A DNA stretch of 64,000 bases. Source: Porphyromonadaceae bacterium UBA7203 (lineage in GTDB: Bacteria; Bacteroidota; Bacteroidia; Bacteroidales; Muribaculaceae). The stretch covers positions 1-64,000 of the forward strand of contig DKUN01000006.1 of the NCBI GenBank assembly GCA_002490725.1, written 5' to 3'. Below are positions 15,968-23,576 of this stretch, in pieces. The translations under genes were made by a program, and so were the position numbers. The notes beneath the pieces were generated by a model. That model saw only the letters and a list, made by a program, of their open reading frames with translations, was not told the origin of the DNA and ran no database searches. Within the stretch, counting starts at the first letter, position 1, and every line of letters begins with the position of its first letter.

Positions 15968-16759
15968 ATGGTTTCTCCCGCAGCCCACATTGATCCCGCC
16001 GCAAAAATCGGCAATAATGTGACCATATATCCCTTCGCGTTCATTGACGCCGACGTTGAAATCGGCGACAACACCGTTGTGATGCCCTATGTCAGCATCA
16101 TGTCGGGTTCGCGCATCGGCTCCAACTGCAAAATCTACCAGGGCGCCATTATCGGCGCCGATCCCCAGGACTTCCGCTGGAAAGGCGAAAAGACCTATTG
16201 CTTCATCGGCAACAACACCATTGTGCGCGAAAACGTGATTGTCAATCGAGGCATCGCCGCCGAGCGCGGCACACGCATCGGTTCTGACTGCTTCATCATG
16301 GCCAAGAGCCATATCGGTCATGACACGACTATTGCCGATAAGGTAGTCGTAGGCAACGGCGCCACTCTGGCCGGCGACGTCGAGGTAGGCGCATGCTCGA
16401 TTCTGTCGAGCAACGTGATTCTCCACGAGCGTAGCCACGTTGGCTGCTGGGCTGTCGTCAAGGGCGGCTGCCGCATCGGCTCCAATGTTCCCCCTTACGT
16501 AATCATTGCCCACAATCCCGCCGAATTCTTCGGCGTGAACGCGTGGATTATGAAGAAGCATGGCTTCAGCGACGATACAATCGACGATATTGCCAAGGCG
16601 TATCGCCATCTGTATCAGTCGGGCACATCGGTATTCAACGCCCTCAAGCGTATTGAGGCCGACGTTGAGCCGAGCGAGCATCGCGAGGAAATCCTGTCGT
16701 TCATCCGCGATAACAACTTGCGTGTTGTCGGCGCTCATCTTGACATTGTCGAAGACTGA
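15968..16759 (+). CDS. lpxA: LpxA-family UDP-GlcNAc acyltransferase
   Basis: This 263-residue left-handed beta-helix protein has many hexapeptide repeats. The LpxA catalytic region is conserved: MAKSHIGHDTTIADKVVVGN contains the general-base histidine equivalent to E. coli His125 and the preceding histidine. The helical C-terminal domain (NVPPYVIIAHNPAEFFGVN through the end) is also LpxA-like. The reaction would be 3-O-acylation of UDP-GlcNAc, the first step of lipid A synthesis. The usual neighbours lpxD, lpxC-fabZ and lpxB are absent, so this may be a second paralogue with different acyl-chain or substrate preference. Its TGA overlaps the next ATG by one base (16757-16761). Confidence 0.85.
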   Translation: MVSPAAHIDPAAKIGNNVTIYPFAFIDADVEIGDNTVVMPYVSIMSGSRIGSNCKIYQGAIIGADPQDFRWKGEKTYCFIGNNTIVRENVIVNRGIAAERGTRIGSDCFIMAKSHIGHDTTIADKVVVGNGATLAGDVEVGACSILSSNVILHERSHVGCWAVVKGGCRIGSNVPPYVIIAHNPAEFFGVNAWIMKKHGFSDDTIDDIAKAYRHLYQSGTSVFNALKRIEADVEPSEHREEILSFIRDNNLRVVGAHLDIVED

Positions 16760-17733
16760 TGTCGGCAAAAACGCTCCGTAAAGCTATCAGTTACATAATC
16801 CCACCGGTCATTACGGTGGGATTATGTTATGTATTGTATTCGGGCATCGACATGGCCGGCATTGTCAGCGGCGCGCGTCTGTGCAATCCGCTGCTTGTGT
16901 GTCTGTTTCTGCTGTGCAATGTGCTCGCCATGGTTATTCGCGGCTTGCGTTGGCGCCTTCAGCTGCGCGCTATCGGCGTTGACCCCGGCGTCGGAGCCAT
17001 GAGCCGCTCCATATTCGGCACCTATGCCGTCAACCTCGTGTTTCCGCGCATGGGCGAGTTTTGGCGCTGCGCCTATATTGCACGCCTCAAGTCCGCGCCG
17101 TTTTCGAGCGTGTTCGGCACCATGGTGGCCGACCGTCTGAGCGACACTATGATGGTGGCCCTCATCAGCCTGCCGGCGTTTATTTTCTCGTCGTCGGCGC
17201 TGAGCCGTTTCCTTGCAGAGGCGCAGTTGCCTGTCGACAAACTGATGTCGTGGCCTCTATGGTGCCTGGCGGGGCTCTGCCTGCCGGCGCTGTTATACCT
17301 GGCTCTGAGCAAGGGCGGGTTTGCCGTCAGGGCGCGCGGTTTCATTATTCGCACCTGGCGCGGCTTCGTCGTGATATTCCGAATGCCGCATCGTCTGACA
17401 TGGCTGGCGCTCACGCTCGGCATCTGGGGCTTCTATCTGCTCGGCATGTGGATTTCAATGGAGGCTTATCCGCCGCTGGCGTCGCTTGTCGAGACCGTGG
17501 GCGCGGAGTCGGTTCTCGTTACTTTCGTTTTCGGCTCGCTCGCCATGGCCATTCCTTCCAATGGCGGCATCGGCCCATGGCAGTTTGCCATTGTCATTGC
17601 TTTGTCGGGCCTCTACGGCCTGCCGCGCGAGCAGGCGCTCGTGTTCGCTACGCTGAACCTCGGAGCGACGACGCTGCTCACCGTGCTGTTAGGACTGGCA
17701 TCGTTCGTCTACATAGCCGTTACGCGTCGTTAG
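16759..17733 (+). CDS. Lysylphosphatidylglycerol synthase-type/UPF0104 flippase-like membrane protein
   Basis: This 324-residue protein has about eight transmembrane helices in the pattern of the AglD/UPF0104 and MprF flippase-domain family. Typical landmarks are NVLAMVIRGLRWRLQLRAIG, NLVFPRMGEFWRCAYIARL and the C-terminal AMAIPSNGGIGPWQFAIVIALSGLYG. The family moves or retains lipid-linked substrates; which lipid is not evident. Its start overlaps the lpxA-family stop by one base, so it is translationally coupled to a lipid A-type acyltransferase and may handle an envelope lipid. A bidirectional terminator follows the stop. Confidence 0.8.
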   Translation: MSAKTLRKAISYIIPPVITVGLCYVLYSGIDMAGIVSGARLCNPLLVCLFLLCNVLAMVIRGLRWRLQLRAIGVDPGVGAMSRSIFGTYAVNLVFPRMGEFWRCAYIARLKSAPFSSVFGTMVADRLSDTMMVALISLPAFIFSSSALSRFLAEAQLPVDKLMSWPLWCLAGLCLPALLYLALSKGGFAVRARGFIIRTWRGFVVIFRMPHRLTWLALTLGIWGFYLLGMWISMEAYPPLASLVETVGAESVLVTFVFGSLAMAIPSNGGIGPWQFAIVIALSGLYGLPREQALVFATLNLGATTLLTVLLGLASFVYIAVTRR

Positions 17734-17752
17734 CTCTCCCTTCCCCCTCCCC

Positions 17753-17801
17753 AAAAAAATAATGTCGTCCGAATCAGTTGGTCCGGGCGACATTGTTTTT
17801 T
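17753..17801. terminator. Bidirectional terminator between convergent operons
   Basis: An 11-bp stem with one G-U pair, AATGTCGTCCG (17761-17771) and CGGGCGACATT (17784-17794), has an A-run on its left (17753-17759) and a T-run on its right (17796-17801). It can terminate both the RND/lpxA transcript and the minus-strand pta operon. Confidence 0.85.
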
Positions 17802-17815
17802 CAGGGGGATGGATA

Positions 17816-18820
17816 TTACTTGCTGCGCCGCAGAATGTGGGCGAGCAGGTCGAGCAGAGCTGATCGTGCGGGGGTGTCGGCAAAGGCGGCGCACAGGGCG
17901 GCCGCGGCCTCGTCGGCCAGCTGTTGCATCTTGGTGCGGGCGTATTCGATGCCGCCGTTGGCTATGGCATATTGCGTCAGCCGGTTGATTTCGTCGGCAT
18001 TCAGGCCGTCTTTGGCTACCAGAGCCAGCATCATATCGCGGTTGGGGGCGTCGTCGCGCAGCAACACGCTCAGCAGCGGCAGGGTTACCTTGCCTTCGCG
18101 CAGGTCGTTGCCTGTGGGCTTGCCGATTTCGGTTTCGCGCAGGTAGTAATCGAAAATGTCGTCAGTAATCTGGAAGCAGAGCCCGAGGTTTTTGGCAAAC
18201 AGGCGCAGAGCATCGAGCCTCTTGTCGCTGTTGTCAGCACCGGCGGCGAAGGCTCCCATTTCCGAACAGGCCACGAAGAGTGAGGCCGTTTTGTTGTCGA
18301 TTGTGTTGAAATAGGCCTGTTCGCTCAGCCGGTGATAGCGGGCGTTGTAAATCTGGTTGAGTTCGCCCATTGCAAGGCGTCGGCCCAGCGAAGCGAGGGT
18401 GTTGATGATGCGGATATCGGACGTTTCGCTTGCAAGTTGAAGCGAGGTCGAGGTGAAGAAGTCGCCGACGAGCACTGCGATGTGGTTATCCCAGATTCCG
18501 TTGATGGTCGGCTGGTTACGGCGCATTTTTGACTCGTCGACCACGTCGTCGTGAATCAGCGATGCGTTATGGAGCATTTCGACCGAAGCAGCCGCCGAGA
18601 TGATTTTGGGCGTGATGCTCTCAACGAAGAGTCGCGCCGACAGAATCACCACGATTGGTCGTATTTGCTTGCCCTTGCGCTGCAGGTATTCCTCGACTAT
18701 GCCGTTCATCATGTCGTTGCTCGACGAAAGGGCGAGGAGAATACGGTTGTTGAGCTCTCGCAGTTCGGGGGCGATAGTCCGGGCAATAGGTTCGAGCGTC
18801 GGGAGGGTGCTGGTGGTCAT
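17816..18820 (-). CDS. Polyprenyl synthetase family protein (trans-prenyltransferase)
   Basis: This 334-residue enzyme condenses isopentenyl diphosphate with allylic diphosphates. Both aspartate-rich Mg sites are present: HDDVVDES (about residues 91-98; the DDxxD motif) and DDIFDYY (about 222-228). The KGKQIRP segment at about residues 48-54 binds diphosphate. Length and motifs fit octaprenyl/solanesyl-type synthases that make the menaquinone side chain, but product length cannot be read reliably. It is the last gene of the pta-ackA-ddh-surE operon, 4 nt after surE. Confidence 0.88.
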   Translation of the reverse strand: MTTSTLPTLEPIARTIAPELRELNNRILLALSSSNDMMNGIVEEYLQRKGKQIRPIVVILSARLFVESITPKIISAAASVEMLHNASLIHDDVVDESKMRRNQPTINGIWDNHIAVLVGDFFTSTSLQLASETSDIRIINTLASLGRRLAMGELNQIYNARYHRLSEQAYFNTIDNKTASLFVACSEMGAFAAGADNSDKRLDALRLFAKNLGLCFQITDDIFDYYLRETEIGKPTGNDLREGKVTLPLLSVLLRDDAPNRDMMLALVAKDGLNADEINRLTQYAIANGGIEYARTKMQQLADEAAAALCAAFADTPARSALLDLLAHILRRSK

Positions 18821-18824
18821 TGGG

Positions 18825-19601
18825 TCAGTCTAAAAGGGATGACAGTGCGGGAATGGCGTCGAATGCCGTCTGGTCGGGGCGAATCGGCGTTACGGTTACG
18901 TAACGGCGTTTGAGCCAGTAGGTGTCGCCGGCGGGATTTTCGGGCTCGAAGTCTACGTAGTCGCCGGCTAGCCAGTAGAACTTCTGGCCATGGGGCGATG
19001 TGTAATCCTTGAACTCCTCGGTCCAGCGGCCGGGGGCGCAGGTCGTGACCTTGATTCCTTCCGGTACACAGTTTTTAGGCATGTTGACATTAAGGCAAAC
19101 GCCCTTGGGCAGACCTTTTTCGAGCACCAGCGCCGCAATTTTCTGAATGAAGGGAGTGGTGTGGGTGAAGTCTGCGTCGGGGTGATGGTCGAGCAGCGAG
19201 AAGCCGATTGCCGGAATGCCGGCCATGCAGGCCTCCATAGCCGCGCCCATCGTGCCCGAGTAGATGTTGGAGTTTCCGGCGTTCGAACCGTGGTTCACGC
19301 CCGATAGCATAAGGTCGGGATAGCTGGGCAGGGCGGCGTGCAGGCCGAGTTTGACGCAGTCGACAGGCGTTCCGGTAACTGCAAACATCCGGGCTCCGTT
19401 GTAGTCGGGATGTTCAATCAGCCGGAGCGGCCCGTCGGCCGTGATGGCGCTGCTCATTCCCGAGCAGTGGCCTGCCGGAGCGACGGCGTAGATTTCGGCG
19501 TCGATGTGCATGGCATTCACGCTGTCGATCAGATGGTGCAGGCCGCGGGCGTCGATGCCGTCGTCGTTGGAAATGAGTATCAGGGGGCGTTTGTTGTTCA
19601 T
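18825..19601 (-). CDS. surE: 5'/3'-nucleotidase SurE
   Basis: This 258-residue metal-dependent phosphatase hydrolyses nucleoside 5'- and 3'-monophosphates. The N-terminal ILISNDDG motif supplies the metal-binding D13-D14, and SGVNHGSNAGNSNIYSGTMGAAMEA carries the conserved Asn and active-site loop. The C-terminal region (TDQTAFDAIPALSSL-like end) is ordinary for the family. It sits 18 nt downstream of ddh and 4 nt upstream of the prenyl synthase in the same operon. Confidence 0.93.
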   Translation of the reverse strand: MNNKRPLILISNDDGIDARGLHHLIDSVNAMHIDAEIYAVAPAGHCSGMSSAITADGPLRLIEHPDYNGARMFAVTGTPVDCVKLGLHAALPSYPDLMLSGVNHGSNAGNSNIYSGTMGAAMEACMAGIPAIGFSLLDHHPDADFTHTTPFIQKIAALVLEKGLPKGVCLNVNMPKNCVPEGIKVTTCAPGRWTEEFKDYTSPHGQKFYWLAGDYVDFEPENPAGDTYWLKRRYVTVTPIRPDQTAFDAIPALSSLLD

Positions 19602-19619
19602 TTAAGCAGTTGGAGGAGG

Positions 19620-20510
19620 TTAGACGAGGTGGGCTACGTTCTCTTCGCGCGAGCCGGGAAGAAGGTCTACCACGGGAATTTCAATCATGGTGTAGCAGCC
19701 GGGTTGCTGACGCATGGCGGCGCGGGCGGCACCGACAAGAATCTGGGCGGTCAGGGCGGGGTTGTTGATGGCCATGTTGAACTCAAAGCGCTGTGAGGGG
19801 GTGCGGCCCGAGGTGCCTTTGCGGGTCATGTTGACGCCGTGGCCCATGTCGCGGACGGCATCGACCGACTTGACCTCGATGACGTGGGTCTCGTCTGACG
19901 CGAAGTAGGGGTCGGCCTTGATGGCGGCGGTCACTTCGGCGAGGTCGGCGCCGGGCAGAAGCTCGACGTAGACCATGCGGCGGTGAATGCCGGTGCCGAG
20001 CGGAATGGTCATTGACAGAGCGTCTTTTACACCCTGCTTCGAGCGCACGCAGACGCTATGGCCCATGCTCATGCCGGGGCCGAAGTTGGTGTAGGTCACG
20101 CCCTTGGGGGCGGCGACCTCCATCAGTGCGCGCACAATGGAGTCGGAGCCCGGGTCCCATCCGGCCGATATCACGGCCACAGTGCCGTTGGCGCGGGCCA
20201 CTTCGCCGAGGTTATGGCGCAAGGCGGGGATAGAGCCGTGAATGTCAAACGAGTCTACCGTATTTATGCCTGCCGCAAGATATTTGGCGGCGTTTTCCTC
20301 GACATGGCGGGTAGGCGTGGCCAGGATGGCCACGTCTACTTTGCCGAGTTTGTTTATGTCGTCGACCACGGCGTAATCGCGCAGTTCTGCCGGCGGATTT
20401 TCCGCTGAGCGGCGCACGATGCCTGCGAGCTCCATGTCGGGAGCTTCGAGAACGGAATCAAGAACGTAGCGTCCGATGTTGCCGTAGCCTACAATTGCAA
20501 CTTTTATCAT
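19620..20510 (-). CDS. ddh: meso-diaminopimelate dehydrogenase
   Basis: This 296-residue NADPH enzyme interconverts meso-diaminopimelate and L-2-amino-6-oxopimelate, giving a one-step branch to the lysine and peptidoglycan precursor. The Rossmann fingerprint VGYGNIGR is at residues 7-14. Substrate-domain landmarks include SAGWDPGSDSIVRAL, FGPGMSMGHS and RKGTSGRTPSQRFEF. It lies 5 nt downstream of ackA and 18 nt upstream of surE, in an operon not otherwise devoted to lysine. Confidence 0.93.
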   Translation of the reverse strand: MIKVAIVGYGNIGRYVLDSVLEAPDMELAGIVRRSAENPPAELRDYAVVDDINKLGKVDVAILATPTRHVEENAAKYLAAGINTVDSFDIHGSIPALRHNLGEVARANGTVAVISAGWDPGSDSIVRALMEVAAPKGVTYTNFGPGMSMGHSVCVRSKQGVKDALSMTIPLGTGIHRRMVYVELLPGADLAEVTAAIKADPYFASDETHVIEVKSVDAVRDMGHGVNMTRKGTSGRTPSQRFEFNMAINNPALTAQILVGAARAAMRQQPGCYTMIEIPVVDLLPGSREENVAHLV

Positions 20511-20515
20511 TTGGA

Positions 20516-21718
20516 TCAGTTGAGTTTTTCTACGATTTCGCGGGTGTCGCGGGCAATGGTGAGTTCCTCGTCGGTAGGCACTACAACGACCTTGACTTTC
20601 GAGGCGGGGGTGGAGATGACGGTTTCAGTGCCGCGCACGGTGGCGTTGAGGGCCTTGTCGAGTTCTACACCCATGAACTTCAGGGGTTCGCACACGTTTT
20701 CACGTACGCCGGTCTGGTTTTCGCCTACGCCGCCGGTGAAAACGATGATGTCTACGCCGCCCATTTCGGCCGCATATGCGCCGACGTATTTGATGATGCG
20801 GTGTTCATACATGTCGAGCGCAAGGGTTGCGCGTTCGTGGCCGGCAATGACTGCGGCTTCGATTTCGCGCATGTCGTTCGAGAGGCCGGAAATGGCAGCG
20901 ACGCCGCTCTCTTTGTTGATCATGCGCTGAATGTCGGCGTCGCTCAGGCCGTGGCGCTCCATCAGGTAGGTCAGCGCGCCCGGGTCGACGTCGCCGCAGC
21001 GGGTGCCCATCATGAGGCCTTCGGTGGGGGTCAGGCCCATGGAGGTGTCGATGCTCTTGCCGCCTGCTACTGCGGTAATAGAGCCGCCGTTGCCGATGTG
21101 GCAGGTGATGATGCGCTGTTTGGCGGGGTCAACGCCGAGAATTTCACATACGCGCTGCGAAACGTAGCGGTGGCTGGTGCCGTGGAAGCCGTAGCGGCGC
21201 AGGCCGTCTTCTTCGTAATACTTATAGGGGAGAGCATACATGTAGGCCTTGGGGGGCATGGTCTGGTGGAAAGCGGTGTCAAACACGCCTACCTGCGGCA
21301 CGCCGGGCATGAGGTTGTCGATGGCCTCGACGCCGGTCATGTTGGCGGGGTTGTGAAGCGGGGCCAGGGGATAGCATTCGCGAACCATTTCTTTCACCTC
21401 GTCGGTGATGAGCACGGAGCCGGAGAATTTGGTGCCGCCATGAACCAGACGGTGGCCGACGGCGTCAATCTGCTTCAGCGAGCCGATGCAGCCGAATTTC
21501 GGGTCGGTGAGAATCGACAGCACTGCGCTGACGGCACCGTTGTGGTCTACCAGGCCGAGTTCCTTGACTTCTTTTTCACCGTGGAACTTGAATTTAAGGA
21601 AGCCGTCGCTGAGACCGATTTTTTCTACGCCGCCTTCGGCCATAACCTCTTCGGTGGCGGTGTCGATGAGTTTGTATTTAACCGAGCTGCTGCCGCAGTT
21701 GAGTACGAGAATTTTCAT
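20516..21718 (-). CDS. ackA: Acetate kinase
   Basis: This 400-residue ASKHA-fold kinase makes ATP from acetyl phosphate, yielding acetate as a fermentation end product. Motifs are LNCGSSSVKYKL at the N-terminus, GHRLVHGGTKFSG, ITCHIGNGGSITAV and FTGGVGENQTGVRE. It is 48 nt downstream of pta, the enzyme that makes its substrate, and 5 nt upstream of ddh. The length is that of a full enzyme. Confidence 0.97.
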   Translation of the reverse strand: MKILVLNCGSSSVKYKLIDTATEEVMAEGGVEKIGLSDGFLKFKFHGEKEVKELGLVDHNGAVSAVLSILTDPKFGCIGSLKQIDAVGHRLVHGGTKFSGSVLITDEVKEMVRECYPLAPLHNPANMTGVEAIDNLMPGVPQVGVFDTAFHQTMPPKAYMYALPYKYYEEDGLRRYGFHGTSHRYVSQRVCEILGVDPAKQRIITCHIGNGGSITAVAGGKSIDTSMGLTPTEGLMMGTRCGDVDPGALTYLMERHGLSDADIQRMINKESGVAAISGLSNDMREIEAAVIAGHERATLALDMYEHRIIKYVGAYAAEMGGVDIIVFTGGVGENQTGVRENVCEPLKFMGVELDKALNATVRGTETVISTPASKVKVVVVPTDEELTIARDTREIVEKLN

Positions 21719-21766
21719 GTTTTTTCTTGAATTGTGGTTTGTGTTTTTGCAGGGTGGTGCGAAGAT

Positions 21767-22759
21767 TTACTGGTTGCAGGTCATGATGATGGTTTTGTAG
21801 ATATCCTCCCATGATGCGCCGCGGCTGAGGTCGTTGACCGGAGCGGCGAGGCCCTGCAGAACGGGGCCGATGGCCTGTGCGCCGCCGATGCGCTGCACCA
21901 GCTTGTAGGCGATGTTGCCGACTTCGAGCGAGGGGAATACGAGCACGTTGGCTTTGCCGGCAACCGTTGAGCCGGGAGCTTTCTTGGCAGCTACGACGGG
22001 CACCAGAGCGGCATCGGCCTGGAGTTCGCCGTCGAGGTCGAGTCCGGGTTCCATTTCGTGGGCGATTTTGGTTGCTTCGACAACCTTGTCGACACGTTCG
22101 TGCTTGCCGGAGCCTTTGGTCGAGAACGAGAGCATGGCAACGTGGGGCTCGATGCCGGCGATGTTGCGTGCGGTTTCTGCCGAACTTACGGCGATCTGAG
22201 CGAGCTGACGTGCGTCGGGATCGGGCACGACGGCACAGTCGGCAAAAATCATGATGCCGTCGGTGCCGTAGTCAACGCCTTCGGGCATGAGCATAAGGAA
22301 TGCGCCCGAAACCACATCGATGCCGGGGCGGGTCTTGATTACCTGGAAGGCGGCGCGCAGCACGTCGCCGGTAGTGTTTTCGGCGCCTGCAACCATGCAG
22401 TCGGCGTCGCCGGTCTTGACAATGAGGCAGCCGAGGTAGAGGGGGTTGGCGGCGGTTTTCACTGCCTGTTCCGAGGTCATGCCTTTTGATTTGCGCAACT
22501 CGAGTAGCACCGGAGCATAGCGGTCAATCACGGCCTGGTCGGCGGGGTTGACAATGGTGGCACCGGCAATAGCTTCGAGATTGTTGGCGGCGGCCAGGGC
22601 GTTGATTTCATCGGGGCTGCCGACGAGGGTGACCTTGGCTAAGCCTTCGGCGAGAATGCGGTTTGCAGCCTTGAGGGTACGGAGTTCGTTGCCCTCGGCG
22701 AGGACTACGCGGCGCTGGCGTGAGCGCGCGCGTTCTGTCATGTGTTGTAAAAGGTCCAT
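21767..22759 (-). CDS. pta: Phosphate acetyltransferase (short form)
   Basis: This 330-residue enzyme converts acetyl-CoA and phosphate to acetyl phosphate. It is the short, single-domain form lacking the N-terminal regulatory (DRTGG) domain of E. coli Pta. Landmarks include VVLAEGNELRTLKAA, the active-site region TVAGKANVLVFPSLEVGNIAYKLVQR and the end GLAAPVNDLSRGASWEDIYKTI. It is first gene of the minus-strand operon, with a -7 box at 22791-22798. Confidence 0.95.
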   Translation of the reverse strand: MDLLQHMTERARSRQRRVVLAEGNELRTLKAANRILAEGLAKVTLVGSPDEINALAAANNLEAIAGATIVNPADQAVIDRYAPVLLELRKSKGMTSEQAVKTAANPLYLGCLIVKTGDADCMVAGAENTTGDVLRAAFQVIKTRPGIDVVSGAFLMLMPEGVDYGTDGIMIFADCAVVPDPDARQLAQIAVSSAETARNIAGIEPHVAMLSFSTKGSGKHERVDKVVEATKIAHEMEPGLDLDGELQADAALVPVVAAKKAPGSTVAGKANVLVFPSLEVGNIAYKLVQRIGGAQAIGPVLQGLAAPVNDLSRGASWEDIYKTIIMTCNQ

Positions 22760-22790
22760 AAGAGAATGCTTGAAGTGGTCTATTTGACGG

Positions 22791-22798
22791 CAAATTTA
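22791..22798 (-). promoter_or_regulatory. -7 box of the pta operon
   Basis: TAAATTTG on the minus strand lies 31 nt upstream of the pta ATG. It is embedded in an 18-nt sequence (22790-22807) identical to the one at the wza-like promoter (34679-34696). No clear TTTG -33 box is seen. Confidence 0.5.
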
Positions 22799-22887
22799 CG
22801 CAATTTTACTCAATTCGCGAGAGGTTGCAACGTTAAAATTTGTGGCAGCCTTCAAGTATTTCTCTCGGTTCAGGGTTTGAGCCGCGG

Positions 22888-23556
22888 TCAGCGCCGGTCA
22901 ATAATTTTGCCGTCTAACAGGTAAATCGTGCGGTCGGCATAGCTCGCGTCGCGTTCGGAGTGGGTCACCATGACTATGGTTGTGCCTTGTCTGTTAAGTT
23001 GTTGCAGCAACATCATCACTTCTTCGCCGTTGGCCGAATCCAGATTGCCGGTAGGTTCGTCGGCCAGAATGAGCGGACATTCCGTCACCGTTGCGCGGGC
23101 AATGGCCACGCGCTGTTGCTGGCCGCCCGAAAGCTGCTGGGGAAAGTGGCCTGTGCGGTGGGCGATATTCATCTGTTTCAGCGCTTCGGTTACTTTGGCG
23201 CGACGTTCGGATTTTTTCATGCCTGAGTATATCAGCGGCAGCTCAACGTTTTCATAAACCGTCAGTTCGTCAATCAGATTGAAGTTCTGGAACACGAAGC
23301 CGATGTTGCGCTTGCGCAGCTCGGTCAGCCGGCTTTCGCTCATTGCGGTAGTGTCGGTTCCGTTGAGCAAGTAGCGGCCCGAAGTCGGAGTGTCGAGTGT
23401 GCCCAGAATGTTGAGCAGAGTGGACTTGCCGCATCCTGACGGGCCCATAATGGCCGTAAATTCGCCCTTCTTGATTTCGAGGTTCACGTTGTCGAGGGCG
23501 CGGGTCTGCACCTCTTCGGTTGTGAAGACCATTGACAGGTTTTCAGTCTTTATCAT
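22888..23556 (-). CDS. ABC transporter ATP-binding protein (MacB/LolD type)
   Basis: This 222-residue ATPase should energise the FtsX-type permease encoded 20 nt upstream. Walker A GPSGCGKST is at residues 38-46, the Q-loop in FVFQNFNLIDELTVYENVELPL, the signature in LSGGQQQRVAIARA, Walker B in LILADEPTGNLDS, and the switch histidine in VMVTHSE. I set the start at 23556 (MIKTENLSMVF). The frame stays open to 23901, but that extension is not ABC-like and overlaps the permease gene. It is last in the sigma-54-controlled export operon. Confidence 0.93.
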   Translation of the reverse strand: MIKTENLSMVFTTEEVQTRALDNVNLEIKKGEFTAIMGPSGCGKSTLLNILGTLDTPTSGRYLLNGTDTTAMSESRLTELRKRNIGFVFQNFNLIDELTVYENVELPLIYSGMKKSERRAKVTEALKQMNIAHRTGHFPQQLSGGQQQRVAIARATVTECPLILADEPTGNLDSANGEEVMMLLQQLNRQGTTIVMVTHSERDASYADRTIYLLDGKIIDRR

Positions 23557-23576
23557 AATTATTATGTGAGGTTTGA

